Shown in pieces: positions 38,769 through 46,193 of a stretch of DNA of 64,000 nucleotides. This DNA comes from JBFMFH01 sp964481395 (GTDB taxonomy: Bacteria > Acidobacteriota > Vicinamibacteria > Vicinamibacterales > JAKQTR01), in contig CAYZYG010000011.1 of NCBI GenBank assembly GCA_964481395.1, forward strand, positions 1-64,000, in the 5' to 3' direction. Each line of letters starts with the position of its first letter. The first letter of the stretch is position 1. The position numbers and the translations under genes are program-made. Below the pieces are notes generated by a model. The model was not told where the DNA came from. It saw only the letters and a list, made by a program, of their open reading frames with translations, and searched no databases.

Positions 38769-38796
38769 TTGACACGTGCCGCTGCGCGTACATACT
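38769..38796 (+). promoter_or_regulatory. TTGACA / CATACT promoter for acyltransferase-PAP2 operon
   Basis: TTGACA at 38769-38774, 16-base spacer, CATACT at 38791-38796. Transcription would begin near 38803, about 77 bases before ATG 38880. The rest of the divergent 38552-38879 region has no other clear element. Confidence 0.55.
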
Positions 38797-38879
38797 GGAC
38801 CGAGCGCCGGGTCACGAGGCACGGAGCGCGGTTGTGGCGATCCACGCCCGCCGCGGTTCCCCTGTTCCGGCCTCCCACT

Positions 38880-39998
38880 ATGGTCGACATCCGAGAAGTA
38901 CGGTCCCTCGCCGACCTGAAGCGGTTCGTCACGTTTCCGGAAACGCTCTACAGGGCTCACCCGCACTACGTCCCGAAGCTGATCTCCGACGAACTGAACA
39001 CGCTCCGGCGCGACCGGAACCCGGCCTTCGACTACTGTCAGGCCCGCTACTGGATGGCCTACAGGGACGACACGCCGGTCGGGCGGATCGCCGGCATCGT
39101 CAGTCAGCGGTACATCGACACGTGGAAGCAGAGGCGGGCACGGTTCGGCTGGGTCGATTTCATCGACGACGAGGAGGTGTCGGGCGCGCTGGTGGGCGCC
39201 GTGGAAGACTGGGCCCGCTCGCTGGAGCTCGACGGCGTGCACGGCCCGTTGGGCTTCTGCGATCTCGACCGCGAGGGCCTGCTCATCGACGGCTTCGACG
39301 AAGCCGATCTGATGATCACGATCTACAACCACCCGTACTACCCCGCGCATTTCGACCGCCTCGGCTACCGCAAGGAGGTGGACTGGGTCGAGTACGAGTT
39401 CACCGTGCCCGAGTCGATGCCGGACACCGTCGACCGGGTCGCGCGCGTCGCGCTCGCCCGCGCGAAGCTGCGGCTGCTGCCCATCCGCCGGAAGGCCGAC
39501 ATCCGGCCGTACATTCCCGGCATCTTCGAGCTGATCAATGACACCTTCCGGGATCTCTACAGCGTCGTGCTGCTGTCCGACCGGCAGATCGCGTATTACA
39601 CGAAGGCGTTCTACGGCGTGCTGGACCACCGCTACGTCAAGATCGTCCTCGACGGCGACGACCGCGTCGCGGCATTCGGCATCGCCCTGCCTTCCCTGTC
39701 GAAGGCCCTGCAGGCCTGTCGTGGCCGCCTGTTCCCGTTCGGCTTCATCCACATCCTGCGGGCGCTGCGGAAGAACGACCGGCTCGACCTGCTGCTGACG
39801 GCCGTCAGGCGGGACCTGCAGAACAAGGGGATCAACGCCGTCCTCATCCACGAGATGTGGAAATCGGCGCGGCCGAACGGTATCCGGTTCGTGGAGACCG
39901 GCCCCGAACTGGAGAGCAACGACCGCGTCCAGGCGCAGTGGAAGTACTTCTCCCCCCGCCAGCACCGGAGACGACGGTGCTACTACAGGGCTCTGTGA
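38880..39998 (+). CDS. GNAT-like N-acyltransferase, candidate ceramide synthase
   Basis: 372 residues from ATG 38880, soluble. The first half has MVDIREVRSLADLKRFVTFP and HPHYVPKLISDEL; the middle has HGPLGFCDLDREGLLIDGFD and IYNHPYYPAHFDRLGY; then WVEYEFTVP; the last part (DDRVAAFGIALPSLSKALQA, NKGINAVLIHEMWKSA) matches a GNAT acyl-CoA fold. Large GNAT-like proteins of this type are found beside SPT genes in several bacterial phyla, and bacterial ceramide synthase is reported to be a GNAT-like protein. Acylating sphinganine with an acyl-CoA is therefore a reasonable inferred role, not shown by sequence alone. Its stop overlaps the PAP2 gene start (GTGA). Confidence 0.7.
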   Translation: MVDIREVRSLADLKRFVTFPETLYRAHPHYVPKLISDELNTLRRDRNPAFDYCQARYWMAYRDDTPVGRIAGIVSQRYIDTWKQRRARFGWVDFIDDEEVSGALVGAVEDWARSLELDGVHGPLGFCDLDREGLLIDGFDEADLMITIYNHPYYPAHFDRLGYRKEVDWVEYEFTVPESMPDTVDRVARVALARAKLRLLPIRRKADIRPYIPGIFELINDTFRDLYSVVLLSDRQIAYYTKAFYGVLDHRYVKIVLDGDDRVAAFGIALPSLSKALQACRGRLFPFGFIHILRALRKNDRLDLLLTAVRRDLQNKGINAVLIHEMWKSARPNGIRFVETGPELESNDRVQAQWKYFSPRQHRRRRCYYRAL

Positions 39999-40945
39999 GA
40001 CGGATCGCGCGCAGCCTGCACGCTGCGGACGTGCTCGTCGTGGCGTTCTCGGCCGTGCTCGTGGTGCTGGCCCTGGTGTTCCACGGCCGCATCCCGATGT
40101 GGCGGGCCGTCGTGGCGGCGAGCGGCGGGGTCGCGTTCGGCCTGGTGACGCTCGCCGTTCTTCGGGAGCGTACCGGGTCCCGCGCGCTGGGCATCGCGCA
40201 CGACTGGGCCTTCGCCCCCGTGGTCTACGCGATCTACATCCAGACCCACTGGATCATCGGCCCCCTGCATCTCGGGCGCGTGGTCGATGACACGCTCATC
40301 GCCATCGATCGAGCGATGTTCGGACTGGAACCCGTGGCCTGGATCGGGCGGCTGGCGCGGCCGTGGCTCACCGAGATCGCGCAGATCGCCTACACGCTCT
40401 TCTACCCGCTGATTCTCGTCATCGGGGGCGAGATCTACGCGCGGTGCCCGAGGCGGGACTTCTACCGGTTCGTCTTCGCGTGCGCGTCGGGGTTCCTGGC
40501 GTCGTACGTCGGCTACCTGATCGTCCCAGCCGTCGGCCCGCGATTCACGCTGTACGACTTCTCGCTGATGGACCGGGATCTCCCGGGTCTGCTCCTCACG
40601 CCCGCGCTGCGCGCCTTCGTCAACGCGGGCGGGCTCGTGCCCTCCGGCCTGTCGCGCGAGGAGACGCTTCTGCTCACGCAGCGGGACGTGTTTCCGAGCG
40701 GACACACGCTGATGACGCTGGTGTCGATGTGGTGGAGCTGGCGCCTGGGGCTTCGGGTGCGGTGGAGCGTGCTCGTGGTGGGCGCGGTTCTGATCTTCGC
40801 CACCGTCTATCTGCGCTATCACTACGTCGTCGACGTGCTGGCCGGGGCCGCGGTGGCGGCCGTGGGAATCTGGGCGGTTCCGCCGTTGTACCGTTGGATC
40901 GTCACCGGGCTGCAGACGCGTGAGAGCCGCGAGCCGGCGTCGTAA
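39995..40945 (+). CDS. PAP2-superfamily membrane enzyme, AUR1-like
   Basis: 316 residues from GTG 39995, overlapping the preceding stop by four bases; an upstream GTG at 39977 is possible. Six or more membrane helices. PAP2/AUR1 motifs: VGPRFTLYDF (GPR), RDVFPSGHTLMT (P-S-G-H) and LRYHYVVDVLAGA (R-x5-H region plus D), with both catalytic His present. PAP2 enzymes remove phosphate from lipid phosphates, and the AUR1 subgroup transfers phosphoinositol to ceramide. Coupling with the GNAT-like gene and proximity to a CDP-alcohol transferase support a head-group step on a sphingolipid, but plain lipid-phosphate phosphatase activity is equally allowed. Confidence 0.8.
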   Translation: MRRIARSLHAADVLVVAFSAVLVVLALVFHGRIPMWRAVVAASGGVAFGLVTLAVLRERTGSRALGIAHDWAFAPVVYAIYIQTHWIIGPLHLGRVVDDTLIAIDRAMFGLEPVAWIGRLARPWLTEIAQIAYTLFYPLILVIGGEIYARCPRRDFYRFVFACASGFLASYVGYLIVPAVGPRFTLYDFSLMDRDLPGLLLTPALRAFVNAGGLVPSGLSREETLLLTQRDVFPSGHTLMTLVSMWWSWRLGLRVRWSVLVVGAVLIFATVYLRYHYVVDVLAGAAVAAVGIWAVPPLYRWIVTGLQTRESREPAS

Positions 40946-40955
40946 TTGACACGTC

Positions 40956-40986
40956 GGCGGGGGCCGGCCTGGATCCGGCCCCCGCC
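40956..40986. terminator. Bidirectional hairpin between convergent genes
   Basis: A 12-bp perfect stem GGCGGGGGCCGG (40956-40967) pairs with CCGGCCCCCGCC (40975-40986) across a 7-base loop, in the space between the PAP2 gene (plus) and the TonB receptor gene (minus). No T-tract, but position and stem strength suit a terminator for both strands. Confidence 0.55.
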
Positions 40987-41052
40987 GCTGCCCGGGCGTC
41001 GTCCGTCAGCAGCCTGCACCCCGAACTCGCCCGTTCAGAACCACGATGGCCC

Positions 41053-44000
41053 CTAGAACAGGAACTTGACGCCGAAGCGCGTCTGCCGCGGCATCTGGTA
41101 GCCCGGCGCGCTCGTGTTGCCCCACCCCTCGACCAGGAAGCGCGGGTCTGCCGCCCAGCCCGGCGTCGTGGCCTTCAGGGCGGCGACGTCCACTTCATGC
41201 GCGTAGAACGCCGCCTCGTCGAAGTCGAGGTACTTGCCGGACGCGCTCTCCGTCGCGTAGTAGTTGGTGGCCACCCGCTGGTTGAACAGGTTCAGGACGT
41301 TGACCATCACCTGGACCCGGTAGCGCGACCCCACCTTGAACTCGTGCTGGGCGGTGAAATCGACCTGCGAGTACATCGGCATGCGCCCGTCGCTGCCGCG
41401 GCCCATGTAGAACATCGGGTAGCCGCTCGGCGAGATGACCGCGATCTCGCGCGTCTTCGGAATGCCGCTGCCGACGTACAGGTTGGCGCCGACGGTGCTG
41501 CCGAAGGGGAACTGGTAGATGAACTGGGCCTTGACCTGGTGCGGCCGATCGGTCGGGAGCACGCCCTCGACCGCGTACCCGCGGCCGTCGAACGACTGCA
41601 GCGGATAGTCGTAGAGGCGGCCCGTGTTCGGCGCGTTCCGCCCGTTCTCATCCGTCTGGTCGAGGCCCGGGAAGTTGCCGAACAGCCGGCTCCACAGATA
41701 GCTGACCCGCGCGTAGTAGTTGCGCGACAGGTTCTTGGTGAACGCGAACTCGATCGCGTCGTACGTCCGCTTCGCTTTCGGCAGCGGCACGGATGGATTG
41801 CAGCCGAGATCCTCGGCACACGCGTACTGCGTCATGCCGAACCCAGGATTCGCAATGACGTAGACCTCGCCCGCCTCGCTGAACGCACCGGTGTCTTCGA
41901 CGGCTCGGTCGATCCACTTCCGGACGTACCGCGCGCTGAGTGCCAAGTCCCCCGCGAGCTGGTGCTCGACGCCGGCCGACAGTTCCTGGGCCCGCATGGG
42001 CTTCAGGTCAGGATCGACCGCGCCCGGGGCCCGGTAGTCGAACGGCCCCCGGATGTACCTGCCCATCGACGCGGGGCACGCGGGCGGGCAGTTCCCCTGG
42101 CCGACCGGATCGAGCAGCGTCGTCCAGTCCGGCGTCTCGAGGGTGTACCAGTACTCCTGCCACTTCTCGCCGCCGAAGGACCCGCGCGACAGGTTCATCT
42201 TGAAGATGTCGTAGAACATGCCCCACGAGGCGTAGGTCTTCCAGCGTCCATCACCCTTCACGTCCCAGGCCATTCCGATCCGGGGCGCCAGCTTCTCGGC
42301 GAGCCCGAACTTGATGGCCTCCATCCCGCCCGACCCTTCCGCCGGCAGTCCGGTCGCCAGATCCAGGCCAGGCTGGAACGGGTCGACGCGCTCGGTCTCG
42401 GTCCGCAGGCCGAGGTTGATGGTCACGCGGCGGCTGATGGTCCACGCGTCCTGCACGAACAGACCGACGTTGGCCGTGGCGACGTCACCCGTCGTGCTGA
42501 AGCCGCGGCTCGTGCCCGTCGGGAGGGCCACCCGGAACCGGTAGTAGCCGAAGGCTCCGGTCTGATTGCGGTAGCGCTGAGACCCGTCGGTCGCGGAGTA
42601 GAGCTGGACCCGCGGGCCGGTCTCGTACGAGTTGACGCTGTTGGCCAGTCGATCGATCTGGAAGCCCCCCTTGATGGCGTGCTCGCCGCCGAGCTTCCCG
42701 TACCACGTGGCGTCCGCCTGGAAGGACAGGTGCTCCTGCTTGTCGAAGTCAATGGCCGAATTGGACGGCACGTTCACCGCGAGCGCCGTCCGCTGCAGCG
42801 ACGCCGGCACGCCGGCCATGCCGATCGTGCTCGTCATCCAGATGAAGCGCGGCGAGTCCTCGGGAATACCGTAGGTCTGCCGGTCCGCCTTGAAGTACCC
42901 CACGCGGGCGCTGAGGAAGAGCGTCTGCCGGGCGACCCAGTCGAGCTGGCCGGACAGGCTGAAGTTGGGCTGCGTGGTGCCGAAGTCGTAGTTCAGGCCC
43001 GGCACGTCGGAGCCGTCCTCCGCCGGAAGCCCCCTGACCGCCCCGACGGAATCGGACTTCCTCCAGCTGTTGTTGTAGGCGACGCGCGTGCGAATCGACG
43101 AGCCGATCTGGGACGTCTGGTTCGCGGTCAGGAACCGGGACGGCATGGTGCGCGTGGCGCTCTCCTGCGTCTGGCCGTCACCGACCCACGTGACCGTCCG
43201 TTCGACACGCTCGAAGGTCGGCTGATACGCCGCGTAGAACCACGCGCGATTCTGCAGCAGCGGTCCACCCAGGGAGAAGCCCGGCTCGAGCCGCCGGTAC
43301 TGGTCCTTGGGATAGGTCACGAACTCCGCTTCGTTCGCGTTGTCGAGCTTGAGCCGCAGGGTCGGTGTCCCGACGGAGTAACCGGCAGGGGCCGAACTCG
43401 CGAGACGGGAGTCTTCCGCATAGAACAGCGCGCTTCCGCGAAACAGGTTCGTGCCGCTCTTGGTGATGACGTTGATCACCCCGCCGGTCGCACCGCCGTA
43501 CTCCGCGGTGTAGCCGGACGACTTGACCTGCACCTCTTCGATGAAGTCCGGCAGGACGCGCTTACCGGATCCGCCGTTCACCAGGTCGCTGGTTTCCGCG
43601 CCATCCAGGATGTAGCGGCTCTCAGCGCTGGTCGCGCCGTCGATCATCAGCCCGTTCGACTTCCCCTCGCCGTTCGCCCCGGAGGCCTGGGTCACGAGCG
43701 TCGTGAAGTCGCGGCCTTTCGGCAGGAAGTCGATCTGCTCGCGGGCGATGCTCGTCGCGCGGGCGCTCTGGCGCGTGTCGACCAGCGGGGCCTCGGCCTT
43801 GACGACCACTTCTTCGGAGACGGCGGCAATCTCCAGCGTGAAGTCCACCGTCTTGATCTGCCCGAGCAGCAGCTCGAGGTTCTCGACCTTCGCAGTCCTG
43901 AAGCTCTCGAGCGCCGCGGTCACCTCATAGCGGCCGGGCAGCAGCGACGGGAACCGGAAGGTCCCGTCGGCGTCCGTCACCGTCGGCGTCACTGCGCCCT

Positions 44001-44151
44001 GCGAATGACGCGCCTCGACCGTCACGCCGGGCAGCACACCCCCTTGCGCGTCCTTCACCACCCCCTGGATGGACGCGCGCTGCTCCTGCGCCGCTGCCGG
44101 CAGCGCCAGGATCGCCGCCGCCAGCATCACACCAAGCACTTGCTTCCACAT
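41053..44151 (-). CDS. TonB-dependent receptor with N-terminal carboxypeptidase-regulatory-like domain
   Basis: 1,032 residues. Signal peptide MWKQVLGVMLAAAILALPAAA; residues 25-110 form a beta-sandwich (IQGVVKDAQGGVLPGVTVEA, FPSLLPGRYEVTA) of the CarboxypepD_reg type; a plug domain follows (SEEVVVKAEAPLVDT, RYILDGAETSDLVNG, VKSSGYTAEYGGATGGVINV); the remainder is a 22-strand-type barrel ending in the aromatic VKFLF. Oar/Omp85-unlike TonB receptors of this size are abundant in Acidobacteriota and import large substrates such as glycans or peptides across the outer membrane using TonB energy. The substrate cannot be told. The gene is downstream of a CadC-like regulator gene on the same strand (134-base gap). 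Confidence 0.93.
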   Translation of the reverse strand: MWKQVLGVMLAAAILALPAAAQEQRASIQGVVKDAQGGVLPGVTVEARHSQGAVTPTVTDADGTFRFPSLLPGRYEVTAALESFRTAKVENLELLLGQIKTVDFTLEIAAVSEEVVVKAEAPLVDTRQSARATSIAREQIDFLPKGRDFTTLVTQASGANGEGKSNGLMIDGATSAESRYILDGAETSDLVNGGSGKRVLPDFIEEVQVKSSGYTAEYGGATGGVINVITKSGTNLFRGSALFYAEDSRLASSAPAGYSVGTPTLRLKLDNANEAEFVTYPKDQYRRLEPGFSLGGPLLQNRAWFYAAYQPTFERVERTVTWVGDGQTQESATRTMPSRFLTANQTSQIGSSIRTRVAYNNSWRKSDSVGAVRGLPAEDGSDVPGLNYDFGTTQPNFSLSGQLDWVARQTLFLSARVGYFKADRQTYGIPEDSPRFIWMTSTIGMAGVPASLQRTALAVNVPSNSAIDFDKQEHLSFQADATWYGKLGGEHAIKGGFQIDRLANSVNSYETGPRVQLYSATDGSQRYRNQTGAFGYYRFRVALPTGTSRGFSTTGDVATANVGLFVQDAWTISRRVTINLGLRTETERVDPFQPGLDLATGLPAEGSGGMEAIKFGLAEKLAPRIGMAWDVKGDGRWKTYASWGMFYDIFKMNLSRGSFGGEKWQEYWYTLETPDWTTLLDPVGQGNCPPACPASMGRYIRGPFDYRAPGAVDPDLKPMRAQELSAGVEHQLAGDLALSARYVRKWIDRAVEDTGAFSEAGEVYVIANPGFGMTQYACAEDLGCNPSVPLPKAKRTYDAIEFAFTKNLSRNYYARVSYLWSRLFGNFPGLDQTDENGRNAPNTGRLYDYPLQSFDGRGYAVEGVLPTDRPHQVKAQFIYQFPFGSTVGANLYVGSGIPKTREIAVISPSGYPMFYMGRGSDGRMPMYSQVDFTAQHEFKVGSRYRVQVMVNVLNLFNQRVATNYYATESASGKYLDFDEAAFYAHEVDVAALKATTPGWAADPRFLVEGWGNTSAPGYQMPRQTRFGVKFLF

Positions 44152-44285
44152 AACCCTCTCCTCTTCAGTTCAAGCGGGGCGGCCGGCGGCCGCCCCGCGC
44201 CCAGCCTCCACACCACGGACACCGGGCTCCTCTCGAACCTACGGCGGCGCGCGCGGAAAGTCCTTACGCGGCGCCTGCATGTGGC

Positions 44286-45278
44286 CTACGTGAAGCCTCC
44301 GAAGGCTTCCCGGGCATGATCCGAAGCCCCTGCGGACGCGAAAAAGGTCGCCAGCCTGGCTCGCAGACGGCTGGCGGCGGACGCGAGCGCGCCCATCACC
44401 CGGTCGCGCCCATCGACCTCGACCAGCTCCCGCGCGATCGCCTCGCCGTCGTGGCAGGACGTCGCTTCGAGGCCGACGGCGAAACGGGAGTCGAGACGGA
44501 CGACCGACGCGGCCACGACCGCCTCCGCGCCCTCGCGCCGGCAGAGGTCGAGGGCCACCGCGTCTGTGACGGGCTCGCTGGCGGGTCGGCCGCTGCGCGC
44601 GCGCGCCGCGCGCACCCGTTCGTCGCTGATCACGTCCAGCGACGACGCGCCGGCAAGTTCGGCAGCGAGCACGTGCCTCAGCGGGAAGTCGAACGCCGCG
44701 TCCCCCGTCGTGTTCGTGACATCCGCCAGCAGGACTGCGCTGCGTCCGTGAGGCACACGGGGGGCCGTCCACGCGAACCCGGCCCACACCAGGGACGCGA
44801 AGCCGACGGCCGCCGCGACCGCGCCGAGGGTCCAGCTGAGTTCGCGCGCGAGACCGCGCGGAGGGCTGGCCGGTGCTGCGACCTGGGCGAATGGTTCCGG
44901 CGCCGCCGCGACCACCGGCGGCGGCGTCTCATCCAGGAACACCACGGGCGCCACGAGCCGATAGCCGCGCTTGGGAATCGTCTGCAGCATCCACGGCGCG
45001 TGGGCGTCATCACCGAGCGCCTGCCGAATCTCGGTGATGCAGCGGGTCAGCCCCGAATCGGCCACGTGCTGCCGCTGCCAGACCTCGGCCAGGATGACGT
45101 CCTTGGGCACGGTCCGGCCGGCGTGCCGGGCGAGCAGCACCAGCAGGTCGATCAGCTGAGGCCTGAGTCTCCGGACCCTGCCGGCGTGCGACACGCAGTC
45201 GAGGCTCGGTTGGACCAGCCAGTCCCCGACGGTGAAGTCGGGCGTCATCAGCGGGCGCGTCTGCGGTTCGGCGTTCAT
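44286..45278 (-). CDS. CadC-like winged-helix membrane regulator, without TPRs
   Basis: 330 residues from ATG 45278, ribosome site GGGAG. Residues 14-105 form an OmpR/CadC-type winged HTH (VGDWLVQPSLDC, RPQLIDLLVLLARHAGRTVP, GLTRCITEIRQALGDD, IPKRGYRLVAPV). One hydrophobic span at about 155-175 (LGAVAAAVGFASLVWAGFAW) follows, then a periplasmic or cytosolic domain (SAVLLADVTNTTGDAAFDF, ALDLCRREGAEAVVAASVVR). It is a clear paralogue of the first 360 residues of the 46194-48614 protein but stops before any TPR. It may control the adjacent TonB receptor gene, a frequent arrangement; signal unknown. Confidence 0.85.
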   Translation of the reverse strand: MNAEPQTRPLMTPDFTVGDWLVQPSLDCVSHAGRVRRLRPQLIDLLVLLARHAGRTVPKDVILAEVWQRQHVADSGLTRCITEIRQALGDDAHAPWMLQTIPKRGYRLVAPVVFLDETPPPVVAAAPEPFAQVAAPASPPRGLARELSWTLGAVAAAVGFASLVWAGFAWTAPRVPHGRSAVLLADVTNTTGDAAFDFPLRHVLAAELAGASSLDVISDERVRAARARSGRPASEPVTDAVALDLCRREGAEAVVAASVVRLDSRFAVGLEATSCHDGEAIARELVEVDGRDRVMGALASAASRLRARLATFFASAGASDHAREAFGGFT

Positions 45279-45295
45279 GGCCAGCTCCCTCGGCT

Positions 45296-45457
45296 AGTGC
45301 CCTGGAACCGTGATTCCTCACACAATTCCGGGGCGGGGCATCCCACCTGGCGGCGTTGCTCCTCCCTCACATACCGGGAGTATGCTCAGTCGTCGCGCCT
45401 GGCCAGCCGGGTGCCGCGCTCCGGGACGTCTGCAAGGCACCACGGTTCCAGGGCACT
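45296..45457. mobile_element. 162-bp element with perfect 17-bp terminal inverted repeats (MITE/REP-like)
   Basis: AGTGCCCTGGAACCGTG at 45296-45312 is the exact reverse complement of CACGGTTCCAGGGCACT at 45441-45457. Inside are CATAC/GTATG arms around CGGGA (45369-45383) and GTCGTCGCGCC. There is no open frame beyond about 40 codons, so it cannot move itself; it would depend on a transposase in trans. No clear target-site duplication is visible: the flanks are CGGCT on the left and CGCGC on the right. It lies in the upstream region of the CadC-like regulator gene. Confidence 0.6.
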
Positions 45458-45547
45458 CGCGCCGGTGCCGGCAACGGCTGCGTCCGTCGCCGATGGTGTA
45501 GACGCGGCCGCATGCGATCGGCTCCCTACGGCTGACTTCGGAATTCC

Positions 45548-46072
45548 CTACCGGCGAGGAACGAGGCCCGCGAGCTCGTCGAGGACCCGCTGGCCGACAG
45601 CCCGCGCGAGGTCGCTTTCGAACCGGCCCGGCCCGCTCTGGTACCCGATCCGCTGGTACAGGCGCGCCAGACTCGCGGCGTCGATCACCTCGGGAGCCGA
45701 CGCCACTTCCAGCGCATGCTGCAGCTCATGCGCGAGCCAGGCCGTGCACTGGATCGGCATGACGCGCCACCGGTCGATCTGAATCAGGAGGTAGCGGCGG
45801 CCCGGCGTGAGTCCCACGAACCTCACGAAGGCCCGGGTGTGGCTCGCCTCGTCGATGCTGTCCTTCACGTACACGAACACATCGGTCTGTTCGAGGCTGT
45901 CCAGCAGCGCAGTCACGGTGGGCGACCTGGCGGCCGCCTCCGCGACGAGCCTCGCCGAACTCGCGCCCAGCGGCCGGACGTGCGACCACGGCAGGGGGCG
46001 CGGCGGTGCTGCCGCAGCCGCATGGACGACGACGCCGAAGAAGACGGAAAGGCCGACCAGGGCGGTGCGCAT
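45548..46072 (-). CDS. Secreted small zincin-like protein (HELQH)
   Basis: 174 residues from ATG 46072, ribosome site GGAGG. Signal peptide MRTALVGLSVFFGVVVHAAAA. The central motif WLAHELQHALEV is H-E-x-x-H, as in gluzincin-type metallopeptidases, with an acidic residue pair downstream. Preceding blocks (DVFVYVKDSIDEASHTRAFV) are otherwise unfamiliar. It may be a small extracytoplasmic metallopeptidase or a remnant; activity is inferred from the motif alone. It follows the 46194-48614 regulator gene by 121 bases on the same strand. Confidence 0.6.
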   Translation of the reverse strand: MRTALVGLSVFFGVVVHAAAAAPPRPLPWSHVRPLGASSARLVAEAAARSPTVTALLDSLEQTDVFVYVKDSIDEASHTRAFVRFVGLTPGRRYLLIQIDRWRVMPIQCTAWLAHELQHALEVASAPEVIDAASLARLYQRIGYQSGPGRFESDLARAVGQRVLDELAGLVPRR

Positions 46073-46193
46073 CGTGGTGTCCTCCGACGACACCACGTGA
46101 GACGCCGGTCAGCGTCGCGAGTTGCGCAGAAGAGCCTCGGTGTTCGCTGTCATGGTCCTCGATTCTTCGACGACCGGCGAGGCGGAGCGAATG

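Noticed and set aside
41197..44319. A 1,040-codon open frame on the plus strand opposite the TonB receptor gene
   Set aside because: Long antisense frames arise from high GC and codon bias. The minus-strand frame has a signal peptide, plug and barrel motifs; the plus frame has none.
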